Positions 1 through 7,889 of a DNA stretch of 64,000 bases are shown piece by piece (position 1 is the stretch's first letter; each line of letters opens with the position of its first letter). The stretch spans positions 1 to 64,000 of the forward strand of contig NZ_AWFG01000012.1 in the NCBI RefSeq assembly GCF_000682695.1, in the 5' to 3' direction. Made by a program: the position numbers and the translations under genes. The stretch comes from Hyphomonas chukchiensis (GTDB lineage: Bacteria; Pseudomonadota; Alphaproteobacteria; Caulobacterales; Hyphomonadaceae). The notes under the pieces are model-generated. The model worked only from the letters and a program-made list of their open reading frames with translations, searched no databases and had not been told where the DNA came from.

Positions 1-15
1 AATTGACAATACAAG

Positions 16-43
16 GGTGGGTTAGGCGCAGCCGTAACCCACC
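16..43. repeat. Palindromic interspersed repeat (GGTGGGTTA...TAACCCACC)
   Basis: Bases 16-24 and 35-43 are a perfect 9-bp inverted repeat around a 10-base GC-rich centre. It lies just past the 3' end of the minus-strand lipoprotein gene. The arms resemble a REP-like unit that I recall seeing scattered in many bacterial genomes; that is memory, not a search. It could also act as a terminator, but no T-run follows on the minus strand. Confidence 0.5.
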
Positions 44-57
44 GGGCAGGTGTCCCG

Positions 58-1164
58 CTATTTATACGCCGTAATGCCAACACCCCTGGAGGTGTCAGGC
101 TCAACATAGACCCTGCAATCATCAGATACGACGCGCGTTCCCTGCCGAACCGCCTCGATAATATCAGACGCGTCAGACGGCGATGAACCGCATGGCACAA
201 GTTGCGTCAGACGAACGTCTTCCTTCTCCGCCAGGTCGAGCAGGAACACGGTCAGGCTCTGCGCCAGAAGGTGCGTATTCAGTTCGTTGGCCCGCTTCCG
301 TGCCGACCGCGAACCCAGACCGCTTTCCGAAAGAGTTCCGCGCCGCGCCTTTGTAAGGGAAGGGGACTCGCCCCGCGGCTCAAGCTGCAGCGACGCATAA
401 TTCAACGGGTTCACCTGACCAAGCAGGACAAGCGCGGGTCCCGACAAGGCCGAAATGCCTGTCACCCACGCATAGGACTGATACGCATCATTCCAGCCCG
501 CTTGTGAAACCTCATCTATCGAATCGCCGCCAAAGAAGTTCTGAAGCTTCTCATTGTTGTTCCAGAGCTCAACCATTCCGCCTTCATACAATGCAAAGGC
601 ACCAAATGCCTTCGTCGCCGCAATCACGCCGGGCGCCGAAACATCATAGGCAAAGCTCGCATCGTCTTCGTTCAGCCCGGGATATTTCGCCACGAACCGC
701 GAGCCGATCGTCTTCTCATAGACAATCTCGTTCGTCCGTCGATCCACAATGCGATAGATCGCGTCCGTCTTGCCCGCAAAGTTGCGCCCGAATGCGTCCG
801 TATCAAGATCCAGAAATTCAATCTGGAGCGCATACCGCGCGCCAGCGCCAGTCCGGGCCATAAGGCCCGATTGATAAAGAGCGTCGCCGACCATTGGGCG
901 GAAGAGTTCCTGATTGGGCTCTTCAAACAAATAGTCCCGCTGCGACATGCCACTGATATAGTCCAGAACAATTCCGTGCTGGAGGCGATCCTCCGTGTAC
1001 CATTTAACATAATGGGTCACCGGCAGGACAGGGCGCTGCTTTTCAAGTGTGTCCTGCTGGTTCATGAAGCCGGGCAAGCTCATGGCCGCATTCTTTGTCG
1101 GCTGGTGGTTTGCACATGCCGTCAGGCACAATGCACCTGCTCCAAGAAGTATGGCCTTCAGCAT
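58..1164 (-). CDS. Hypothetical lipoprotein (368 aa)
   Basis: The N-terminus is a lipoprotein signal with the lipobox L-T-A-C and the lipidated cysteine at residue 17, so the mature protein should be anchored in the envelope. The rest is soluble, with no further clear membrane segment apart from a mildly hydrophobic Ala/Gly/Leu stretch near residues 236-250. I recognise no catalytic motif or named family. It is monocistronic here, followed by a palindromic repeat. The translation is continuous and uses normal codons, so the gene is very probably real. Function is unknown. Confidence 0.7.
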   Translation of the reverse strand: MLKAILLGAGALCLTACANHQPTKNAAMSLPGFMNQQDTLEKQRPVLPVTHYVKWYTEDRLQHGIVLDYISGMSQRDYLFEEPNQELFRPMVGDALYQSGLMARTGAGARYALQIEFLDLDTDAFGRNFAGKTDAIYRIVDRRTNEIVYEKTIGSRFVAKYPGLNEDDASFAYDVSAPGVIAATKAFGAFALYEGGMVELWNNNEKLQNFFGGDSIDEVSQAGWNDAYQSYAWVTGISALSGPALVLLGQVNPLNYASLQLEPRGESPSLTKARRGTLSESGLGSRSARKRANELNTHLLAQSLTVFLLDLAEKEDVRLTQLVPCGSSPSDASDIIEAVRQGTRVVSDDCRVYVEPDTSRGVGITAYK

Positions 1165-1252
1165 TTCAATGCCCTCAATTGATTTCGCTCAAAGAGGGAT
1201 AATGTTTAAACCTTAAGAATTTTCTTCGTTGCCGCTAATGGCACGCCCGCGC

Positions 1253-1573
1253 CTAAACCAGCGCGCCCTTCAGCAATCCGTACCCGCAATAGATTATCCC
1301 GCAACACCCGATGATCGCGAACGGCGCGGACCAGAGGTGCCAGGCGCGTCGGCTCATGGGCCACAGGCCGCGCATGTAAAAGGCCGCCGCGGCCACGCCG
1401 AAGGCGATCCACAAGCCGGGCGCCTCCAGCGTCCGCCACAGGATCACGGCCTGGAGCAGGATAAACGCCCCCCAGAAAAAAGACGGCCGCCTTGGCCAGA
1501 CCTGCGGCCCGGGCGCCGGTTTGCCGCGATGGGCGTCGCGCAGGCCGAATTCAGGGGAGGGCGAACTTTCCAT
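1253..1573 (-). CDS. Small membrane protein, hypothetical (106 aa)
   Basis: The short reading frame encodes about three hydrophobic segments (roughly residues 31-47, 50-67 and 80-101) after a polar, proline-rich N-terminus. The N-terminal 25 residues are not membrane-like, so a downstream start is possible. It lies 57 bases downstream of the M24 peptidase gene on the same strand and may be cotranscribed with it. I recognise no family. It is probably an inner-membrane protein of unknown function. Confidence 0.5.
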   Translation of the reverse strand: MESSPSPEFGLRDAHRGKPAPGPQVWPRRPSFFWGAFILLQAVILWRTLEAPGLWIAFGVAAAAFYMRGLWPMSRRAWHLWSAPFAIIGCCGIIYCGYGLLKGALV

Positions 1574-1630
1574 GCGAATCAGAAAAACATGACACCGGAA
1601 GGTTGTGAAGCCTTATTCGCCCCAGACCCC

Positions 1631-2317
1631 CTAAAAACGCAACAATCGCTCATAAAACCCGCCCCATTGGCGCCCCGGTTCCAGAAGGTGCACTTCCAGA
1701 ATCCAGTGGCGCGGGCGGCCGAAGGGGTCGGGGTCCGACAGGCGCGTGCGGTTGTTCGGGCTGATGCGCTGCTGGTCCTTGTCGCCCGGCCACACGGCAT
1801 GCGGAAACTCCGCCACCACATGGCCCGCAATCGCCCCGCCAAACACATAGCCGTGCGCCTCGGCCATCCGGCAGGCCAGCGCATAGAGCGCCGCGCCCGT
1901 CATGTCGGGCGTCGCCTCGGCGCGCACCGCCTCGAACACGGTCTCCAGCGCGCCGACAAGTGCGTGCTTCGCCGCGCTCTCTCCGACCGCATAAGTCCGC
2001 CCGACATCCGCTTCCCATTCGGCGAACACCGGCCCGAGATCGACATAGACCGTATCGTCGGCTTGGATCACGCGCAGGGGCGGTTTGTCGTGGAACGTCG
2101 TCACCGTATTGGCCCCGGCGCGCACATTGCACTGGTGCCAGTGGCGTTCGATGCCGAACCGCTCCAGCGCCAGCACGGCAATGTCAGCGTCGACCTCGGC
2201 CTCGCTGCGCCCCGGCGCAATGATGCCCGCCGCCTCGATCGCGTCGAACAGGGTCAGCGCCTTGTCTTCGGCGTCTGTCAGCGCTTTCCAGCGCGCGTCG
2301 TCTGTCAGGGATTCCAT
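1631..2317 (-). CDS. M24 family metallopeptidase (aminopeptidase P/creatinase fold)
   Basis: This is a pita-bread-fold protein of the M24 family, which includes Xaa-Pro aminopeptidases and methionine aminopeptidases. The five expected metal ligands can be placed at D93 (in VDLGP), D104 (in EADVGRT), H166, E208 and E223. At 228 residues it is about the length of the catalytic domain alone, so the N-terminal domain of long aminopeptidase P proteins is missing. The substrate cannot be inferred. The gene reads away from hisF, with an 11-bp repeat array in the shared upstream region. Confidence 0.82.
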   Translation of the reverse strand: MESLTDDARWKALTDAEDKALTLFDAIEAAGIIAPGRSEAEVDADIAVLALERFGIERHWHQCNVRAGANTVTTFHDKPPLRVIQADDTVYVDLGPVFAEWEADVGRTYAVGESAAKHALVGALETVFEAVRAEATPDMTGAALYALACRMAEAHGYVFGGAIAGHVVAEFPHAVWPGDKDQQRISPNNRTRLSDPDPFGRPRHWILEVHLLEPGRQWGGFYERLLRF

Positions 2318-2358
2318 CGGCCAAACGTATCAACAAACGTTTATATGTCAAACCGGGC

Positions 2359-2479
2359 GGCGAGGGGTCCGCGAAGGGACGCCGAAGGGGCACGGAATAG
2401 ACAGGGAGTGGTCAGGGAATGGACTCCGACTGGACTCGCAATTCCCCGCGATGCCCCGCGGAACGCCCCCGTCGCGCCG
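2359..2479 (+). repeat. 11-bp periodic repeat array, copy A
   Basis: Eleven consecutive 11-base units can be laid out with no insertion, starting at 2359, 2370, 2381, 2392, 2403, 2414, 2425, 2436, 2447, 2458 and 2469. Examples are CGCGAAGGGAC, AGGGAGTGGTC and AGGGAATGGAC. The units are degenerate but keep GA(A) at positions 4-6 and usually C at position 11. The array fills most of the gap between the M24 peptidase and hisF. Related arrays lie at 3752, 48006 and 55826. Confidence 0.75.
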
Positions 2480-2520
2480 CCCCCTTCCCTCCCATGCCCT
2501 TCCCCGCTACACGCACATCC

Positions 2521-3279
2521 ATGCTCAAGACCCGCATCATCCCCTGCCTCGACGTGAAAGACGGCCGCACCGTGAAGGGCGTCAATTTCGTTGACCTGCG
2601 CGACGCCGGAGACCCCGTCGCCCTCGCCCGCGCCTATGACGAACAGGGCGCAGATGAGCTGTGTTTCCTGGACATTACGGCCAGCCATGAGGGCCGCGGC
2701 ACGATGCTCGATATCGTCACGCGCACGGCCGAAGCCTGCTTCATGCCGCTCACCGTCGGCGGCGGCGTGCGCAGCGTCGAAGACCTTGTCGCCCTCCTGA
2801 AAGCCGGCGCCGACAAGGTCGCCATCAACTCCGCCGCCGTGGCCGATCCGGATCTCATCAGCCGCTGCGCCGCCAAGGCCGGGCGCCAGTGTGTCGTCGT
2901 CGCCATAGATGCGCGACAGACTGGAAATCATTGGGAAATTTTCACCAAGGGCGGCCGCGAACCGACCGGCATCAACGCCGTGGAATTCGCGATTGAAGCC
3001 GAAAAACGCGGCGCCGGCGAAATCCTCCTCACCAGCATGGACAAGGACGGCACCAAGTCCGGCTATGACATCCCGCTGCTCAGCGCCGTCTCCTCCGCCG
3101 TGAACATCCCCGTCATCGCCTCAGGTGGCGCAGGCCATGTCGGCGATCTCGCCCCCGCCATTCTCGAAGGCGGCGCCAGCGCCGTCCTCGCCGCCTCCAT
3201 CTTCCACTTCGGTGAAGCAACCATTGCCGACGCCCGCAAGGCCCTCGCCGCCGCCGGCGCGCCGGTTAGGCCCCTCTAG
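2521..3279 (+). CDS. hisF: Imidazole glycerol phosphate synthase, cyclase subunit HisF
   Basis: HisF is the cyclase half of the HisF-HisH enzyme in histidine biosynthesis. It converts PRFAR plus ammonia into imidazole glycerol phosphate and AICAR. The start at 2521 gives the classic [12 protein letters not shown] opening with catalytic D11, and the second catalytic aspartate D130 sits in VAIDAR. The phosphate-binding loops GGGVRS and ASGGAG are present. The length of 252 residues is normal for the family. The frame stays open upstream to 2419, but that extension is only translated repeat array. hisE follows after 10 bases. hisH and hisA are not in the window. Confidence 0.97.
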   Translation: MLKTRIIPCLDVKDGRTVKGVNFVDLRDAGDPVALARAYDEQGADELCFLDITASHEGRGTMLDIVTRTAEACFMPLTVGGGVRSVEDLVALLKAGADKVAINSAAVADPDLISRCAAKAGRQCVVVAIDARQTGNHWEIFTKGGREPTGINAVEFAIEAEKRGAGEILLTSMDKDGTKSGYDIPLLSAVSSAVNIPVIASGGAGHVGDLAPAILEGGASAVLAASIFHFGEATIADARKALAAAGAPVRPL

Positions 3280-3289
3280 GAGCGCTGCC

Positions 3290-3640
3290 ATGACCACACC
3301 CCTCGGCCCCCTCGCCCGCCTCGCCGCCGCGCTGGAACACCTCTCCGGCACCATCGATGCCCGCGCCCTCGAAGGCGATGCCGGCACCAGCTGGACCGCC
3401 CGCCTCCTCGCCAAGGGGCCCGATGCCGCCGCCGGCAAGATTGCCGAGGAAGGCAACGAGCTGGCCGAAGCCGTCATCCGCGAGTCAGACGATAACGTGG
3501 CCTCCGAGGCCGCCGACGTGATCTACCACCTCATGGTCGGCCTGCGCGCCCGCGGCGTGCCCCTCGACGCCGTCGCCGCAAAACTCGAAGCCCGCCAGGG
3601 CACCAGCGGCCTCGCCGAGAAGGCGGCCCGCAAGGAGTAG
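3290..3640 (+). CDS. hisE: Phosphoribosyl-ATP pyrophosphatase HisE
   Basis: HisE hydrolyses phosphoribosyl-ATP to phosphoribosyl-AMP, the second step of histidine synthesis. The protein has 116 residues and shows the MazG-like all-alpha signature: E-E-x-x-E (EEGNELAEAV) followed by EAADVIYHLMV, which carry the metal-binding acidic residues. The start at 3290 follows an AGGAG-like site (taggagcgctgcc) and lies 10 bases after the hisF stop, so the two are surely cotranscribed. The hisI hydrolase domain is absent, so this is the stand-alone form. Confidence 0.95.
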   Translation: MTTPLGPLARLAAALEHLSGTIDARALEGDAGTSWTARLLAKGPDAAAGKIAEEGNELAEAVIRESDDNVASEAADVIYHLMVGLRARGVPLDAVAAKLEARQGTSGLAEKAARKE

Positions 3641-3745
3641 GCCCTCCTCTCCCGGAGGGAGGGGTTTGACCGGAAGAACCACTTGACCCCTCTCCCGCTT
3701 GCGGGAGAGGGGGGACCCGCGCCCAAAGGGCGTGGGAGGTGAGGG
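3641..3745. repeat. Interspersed inverted-repeat element (CCCTCTCCCGC type)
   Basis: The segment carries a perfect 12-bp inverted repeat (3687-3698 with 3701-3712, CCCCTCTCCCGC and its complement). A second near-perfect pair follows around AAA at 3716-3736 (CCCGCGCCC/GGGCGTGGG), with a CTCTCCCGGAGGGAGG region upstream. This resembles the intergenic repeats common in alphaproteobacterial genomes. It lies between two convergent genes and may also terminate transcription. Confidence 0.65.
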
Positions 3746-3751
3746 CCTTTC

Positions 3752-3813
3752 CGTGCATGCACGGTCTTTCGTGCATCGACCGTGCATTATTCGTGCTTTT
3801 TCCGTGCATCGGA
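3752..3813 (+). repeat. 11-bp periodic repeat array, copy B (CGTGCAT units)
   Basis: CGTGCAT or a close variant recurs at 3752, 3770, 3781, 3792 and 3803. The last four starts are exactly 11 bases apart (CGTGCATCGAC, CGTGCATTATT, CGTGCTTTTTC, CGTGCATCGGA). The first copy is part of a 14-bp palindrome, CCGTGCATGCACGG (3751-3764). The period and the CG-G-A skeleton match the other 11-bp arrays, though the core reads GCA rather than GAA. It lies between the 3' ends of hisE and the DUF6065-like gene. Confidence 0.65.
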
Positions 3814-3856
3814 AGTGTCGGAAAGCGCCGCCCATTCCGGTGGGAAAAGCCGCTCC

Positions 3857-4591
3857 TCACATGTCCTTTACAGGCTTAAGGCGCCGCTTCGTCTGGTGGT
3901 CCTCGGCCTTGTCGCCGGTCACTTTCTGGCCCTTCATATAGTGGCGCTGCCAGCGCTCCTTCATGGCCTTTTCCTCGCCCGTCGCAAGGCGCGTATTGAA
4001 GTCGGACCGGCTCGCCACCCAGGCGTCATATTCCTTCACCAGCTCCGGATTCGTCTTCATCGATTTACGTTCCGGCTCGATCTGTTCGAGCTTCTTGTGC
4101 TCCATCAGCGTCACGAAGCAGAAGGGCTCGCCCTTGCGGAAGATCACTTCGCCGGGCCGCGTCATCGCCCAGTTCATCGTGAAGGGGAAGGGCAGCCAGT
4201 CGGTCTCGACAAGGCCCGTCAGCGGCGCAATGCCGTCCTTCGGCCAGTTCGGCGCGCCCGTCGCCCACACACCCCAGCCGGGCGGCGTGCGGAACAGGTG
4301 GCCCGTGTGGAAGGTCACGATCCCGCGCATGAAATGGCTGTCGGCAAAGCTCGCAATCGCCGCCGGGTCGCCGGTTGTCAGGAAATTGATGTCCTCTTTT
4401 TTCGGCCCGCCATTCCACTGGATCTTGATGTCCATCGGGCAGAGGATTTCCCACCCCGTGGAATTTGCCATGGTCAGCGGCAGGCAGCGATAGGGGTGGC
4501 GATCCGGAAACGCATCCATCCATTCGCGCTGGCTGCGGCCCGGCACGATTTCCGGGGCCACATCGTGAATTTTATAGCATTCGAGACGCAT
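3857..4591 (-). CDS. DUF6065-like conserved hypothetical protein (244 aa)
   Basis: The chosen start at 4591 gives a protein beginning MRLECYKIHDVAPEIVPG. The frame runs further upstream, but that part is antisense to the next gene. The protein is soluble, rich in Trp, Pro and Phe, and has a highly charged, Lys-rich C-terminal 60 residues. I associate this opening and composition with the DUF6065 family, whose function I do not know; that assignment is from memory and tentative. It is divergent from the YbaK-type deacylase gene. Confidence 0.6.
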   Translation of the reverse strand: MRLECYKIHDVAPEIVPGRSQREWMDAFPDRHPYRCLPLTMANSTGWEILCPMDIKIQWNGGPKKEDINFLTTGDPAAIASFADSHFMRGIVTFHTGHLFRTPPGWGVWATGAPNWPKDGIAPLTGLVETDWLPFPFTMNWAMTRPGEVIFRKGEPFCFVTLMEHKKLEQIEPERKSMKTNPELVKEYDAWVASRSDFNTRLATGEEKAMKERWQRHYMKGQKVTGDKAEDHQTKRRLKPVKDM

Positions 4592-4649
4592 GGGATAAGT
4601 TTCTCCGAAAGGCTTGACGCTAAAGGAAAGTCTTGGCCCAAAGTGCAGG

Positions 4650-5153
4650 ATGACCGCAAGCCCTGAAGACCTGTTCGCCTTCCTCGATACGCACGCCATC
4701 GCGCACGAGACGCACTGGCATGAGCCGGTTTTCACGGTGGATGAAGGGGCTGACCTCAAGGCCGCCATGCCGGGCGTGCACACAAAGAACCTCTTCCTGA
4801 AGGACAAGGATGGCACCTTTATCCTCATCTCGGCCGAGGCTCACACGCAGATCCGTCTCAACCATCTCCACCGCCATATCGGCACCAAACGCCTATCGTT
4901 CGGGTCGCCTGAAGCACTGCTGGAACGGCTCGGTGTCACGCCGGGCTCAGTCACGGCCTTTGCCCTGATAAATGATCCGGCCTGCAAGGTCCGCTTCATC
5001 GCGGATGCGGCGCTTTTCACGGCGGACCCGGTCAATTTCCACCCGCTCATCAATACAGGCACCACCGCCATTTCGCGCGCGGACTTCACGCGTTTCGTCG
5101 CCGCAACCGGCCGCGCGCTCGAAATTGTCGACTTCGCCGCGCTCGCCGAATGA
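4650..5153 (+). CDS. YbaK/ProX-type aminoacyl-tRNA deacylase
   Basis: This is a single-domain trans-editing protein of the YbaK/ProX superfamily (167 residues), most like the ProXp-ala/PrdX branch that hydrolyses mischarged Ala-tRNA(Pro). The family features visible are the N-terminal FTVDEG strand, the [11 protein letters not shown] segment with its conserved lysine, and the late GTTAISRAD motif. The start at 4650 is preferred because it matches the usual family length, although the frame opens at 4614. It faces the TonB-dependent receptor gene across a hairpin terminator. The exact tRNA specificity cannot be read from sequence. Confidence 0.85.
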   Translation: MTASPEDLFAFLDTHAIAHETHWHEPVFTVDEGADLKAAMPGVHTKNLFLKDKDGTFILISAEAHTQIRLNHLHRHIGTKRLSFGSPEALLERLGVTPGSVTAFALINDPACKVRFIADAALFTADPVNFHPLINTGTTAISRADFTRFVAATGRALEIVDFAALAE

Positions 5154-5185
5154 AAAAGGGGCTGCCCGTGCACAGGCAGCCCCTT
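5153..5185 (-). terminator. Intrinsic terminator of the TonB-dependent receptor gene
   Basis: Bases 5156-5166 (AAGGGGCTGCC) pair perfectly with 5175-5185. The A-run at 5153-5157 becomes a U-run after the hairpin on the minus strand. It sits between two convergent genes and best fits termination of the receptor transcript, possibly both. Confidence 0.8.
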
Positions 5186-5211
5186 CCCCCGCTGTATAGC
5201 CCCCGTAAAGC

Positions 5212-7716
5212 CTATTCGAACGTATAATTCATCCGAATACCCAAAACCCGCGGCGCCCCGACATAGGTATAGAATGTGCGCTCATAGACCGGTCCACCGG
5301 CATCATCTGTCAGGACCTGATTGTAGAGCGGCGTGCCGCGAACGCCTGTCTCGTAATACTCGTCGAACAGGTTGTTCACGAACAGTGAGGCCTGCCATTT
5401 GCCCGTGTCATAGACGAGCGATGCATTGGCAACCCCGAATGAATCCAGCGTAATGCCGTCGCCCAGATTGCCCGTACGCGTCAGCACATCGCTCTGCCAA
5501 GCATATCCAAAATTGGCGACCAGCTGGCCATCAAGCCCGGTGTTCGGGATCGTGTAGCTGCCGAAGAAAGAGAACTGGTCTTCCGGTGAACCCGGCAGAC
5601 GGTCGCCATCACGACCATCCAGCAGTACACTGCCGAAGCCCGGCGTCGAGATCGTGCCGACAAGCCCCGGCGCCGGGGCGGTGAGCGATGCTTCGGTGTG
5701 GCTGTAGCTACCGCGAACGGTCAGGTCATCCGAAACAATCCAGTTGCCATTCAGCTCGATGCCCTTGGACTCTGCCCCGTCGGCATTCACCGTGATCGGG
5801 ATCGAGGCATTGATTGTTGCCGAGCTCAGTTGAGGATCGGTCCATTCGATATAATATATGGCGCCATTCAGCGTCACACGGCCATTAGCGAATTCGGACT
5901 TGAAGCCGAGCTCATAGTTCTTGGTCGTATCTGGGCCAAACTGTGTTTCGTCGCGTGTCGAGACATCACCCGCGTTTGGTCCATATTGTTGACCCGGCAC
6001 AAGCGCGCAGGCGCCCTGCTGGTTATCAGTCGGATCATAGGCAGGGCACACACCGATTCCGTTCGAGTTACCAATGCGATAGCCCTCGGATATGGTGAAG
6101 TAGGCGAGGAAATCTTCGGTGAAGTCATACGATGTATTGAACTTGAACAGCGAACCATTGTCGGCCTGTGATGTCCGCTCTGTGCCGTTCGGGCTGCCTG
6201 CAGCGAAGTCTGACTTCAGGCTGTCCTCCATGGAGCCGATGCCGACAGTCTGCAAATAGTCCGGGAAGCTGTCGAATAGCGGGAAGTCCACATCGCTGAA
6301 GGATTCCAGGTCGTACTTGTAATAGCGACCACCGACCGTGACGCTCCACTTGTCCGTGATGTCATAGCCGATCTCGCCGTAGATCGCCGATTCCTTCAAC
6401 TGGGAATAGAATTGCGAATAATATTCGAGGTCATCCGGTCGGTCGAAACCGACATAGTCGGCATATCCGGGTGTGTATTCCTCCGAATAGGAGATGACGT
6501 CGGAGTCATTGTAGAAGGCTCCGACGATCCAGTTGAGGCGGCTTTCAGTTGTGGAAACAAGCCGAACTTCCTGGTTGAACGTGTTCTCGCGGCTTTTCTC
6601 ATGCGTATAGGCGGTAAAAGTCGGGAACAGCTCATAGCTGTATTCCAGCGAAATCAAGAGGTCGGTCTGATCGCGCTGACCATCGTCATCATAACGCGAA
6701 TATCCGGTGGCCGATGTCAGTTCGGCAAAGCCGAGGTCTGCGGTCACTTCCAGAGCGAGCAGCTGGTTCGTGATTTCGTTTGGCTCTTCGACGCGCATGC
6801 CCGATTCATATTTGCCTGCAGGCACGGTTGAGCGTGCACTGGAAATCTGACGTCCTTCAATGTCGGACTTCTGGTAATAATAGGTCAGCGTGCCATCGAG
6901 CCAGGAGACGGGCTCCCAACGCGCGGCCACGCGGCCCGAAAGGATCTGTTCGCCGTCGGCGTCCTTCACCCGCTTCAGATTGGTACCGACGTCAACCGGA
7001 TCGCTGAAATCCGGATCCGGCTCCGAAACGCCAATCTCGCGCACAACGAACGGATAGTCCGTAAAGCCGCTATTATCCTCGTAATCCACCGATGCGCGCA
7101 CAGCGAAATTCGGCGCAATTACCTTGTTCACCGTGAAGCCGGTATCGTAGCTGAGGTTTTCGGCTTCGAAATTCTGCGACAGCTCACCGCGCACATTCAG
7201 CATGTCGCCGTCAAATTTCGGCTTGGCCGGGATGTAGCGGATGGCGCCGCCAAGCGTGCCAGCGCCGTAAAGCGTGCCCTGTGGCCCGAGCAGAACTTCG
7301 ACCCGCTCCAGGTCATTCAGCTTCAGATCCACAAACAGCGGCACTTCGCCGATATAGGTCGCAACCGTACCGCCGCCGTCATTATTGCCATCGCCGGACC
7401 CTAGTCCGTCAGCATTAAGGCCCCGCACAATAATTGGGTTGCCCTGGCGGCCACCGCGATCGACGACGTTGATGCCCGGAACATAGGCAAGCACATCAGC
7501 CAGCTCGTCAAAGCCCTGCTCCTCGATTTGCGCGCCGCCAACGGCTGCAATGTTCAGCGGCACGTCCTGCACGCTTTCAGCGCGGCGCGTGGCTGTAACC
7601 GTGATTGTCTGCGCGCGAAGTTCTGTGTCTTCTGCAGCATCCTGTGCGTGTGCAGCCAATGCAGCGCCTGCCACCAGCACAAATGCGCTTGTTGTTTTTA
7701 ACAGAGTCGTCCTCAT
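5212..7716 (-). CDS. TonB-dependent outer-membrane receptor
   Basis: The 834-residue protein starts with a Sec signal peptide (cleavage near residue 24, after AAHA). A plug domain follows (about residues 45-170) with the sequences PLNIAAVGG, ELADVLAYVPGINV, VRGLN and VEVLLGPQGTLYGAGTLGG. The rest is a long beta-barrel ending in the aromatic MNYTFE. The start at 7716 is preceded by GAGGGAAACACC; an upstream extension of 48 codons lacks signal features. Such receptors import large substrates in energy-coupled fashion through TonB-ExbBD. The substrate is unknown: no siderophore or cobalamin gene is adjacent. It is divergent from a TPR-sulfotransferase gene, a pairing I recall as frequent in Sphingomonadales and Caulobacterales. 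Confidence 0.93.
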   Translation of the reverse strand: MRTTLLKTTSAFVLVAGAALAAHAQDAAEDTELRAQTITVTATRRAESVQDVPLNIAAVGGAQIEEQGFDELADVLAYVPGINVVDRGGRQGNPIIVRGLNADGLGSGDGNNDGGGTVATYIGEVPLFVDLKLNDLERVEVLLGPQGTLYGAGTLGGAIRYIPAKPKFDGDMLNVRGELSQNFEAENLSYDTGFTVNKVIAPNFAVRASVDYEDNSGFTDYPFVVREIGVSEPDPDFSDPVDVGTNLKRVKDADGEQILSGRVAARWEPVSWLDGTLTYYYQKSDIEGRQISSARSTVPAGKYESGMRVEEPNEITNQLLALEVTADLGFAELTSATGYSRYDDDGQRDQTDLLISLEYSYELFPTFTAYTHEKSRENTFNQEVRLVSTTESRLNWIVGAFYNDSDVISYSEEYTPGYADYVGFDRPDDLEYYSQFYSQLKESAIYGEIGYDITDKWSVTVGGRYYKYDLESFSDVDFPLFDSFPDYLQTVGIGSMEDSLKSDFAAGSPNGTERTSQADNGSLFKFNTSYDFTEDFLAYFTISEGYRIGNSNGIGVCPAYDPTDNQQGACALVPGQQYGPNAGDVSTRDETQFGPDTTKNYELGFKSEFANGRVTLNGAIYYIEWTDPQLSSATINASIPITVNADGAESKGIELNGNWIVSDDLTVRGSYSHTEASLTAPAPGLVGTISTPGFGSVLLDGRDGDRLPGSPEDQFSFFGSYTIPNTGLDGQLVANFGYAWQSDVLTRTGNLGDGITLDSFGVANASLVYDTGKWQASLFVNNLFDEYYETGVRGTPLYNQVLTDDAGGPVYERTFYTYVGAPRVLGIRMNYTFE

Positions 7717-7889
7717 GGTGTTTCCCTCGTGATGTTTGGGTCCCGCCTCACACAAGGAATTGTCAGTACGCCACCGTCCGAGGCAAGCCGGCTGCCCACC
7801 GGACTTCTCTTTTGCCGGAACGCGCGTCAAAATGGGCAGACAGGGCATTTTCTGCCTCAAAACAGGACAGACCTGCTAAAGATGTTCCC

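Noticed and set aside
2359-2479. CRISPR-like array
   Set aside because: The repeats are 11 bases, contiguous and degenerate, without spacers, and no cas gene is in the window.
1229-2557. Plus-strand open frame of 442 codons across the M24 peptidase gene
   Set aside because: It is antisense to the peptidase with all M24 metal ligands present on the other strand, and runs through the repeat array.
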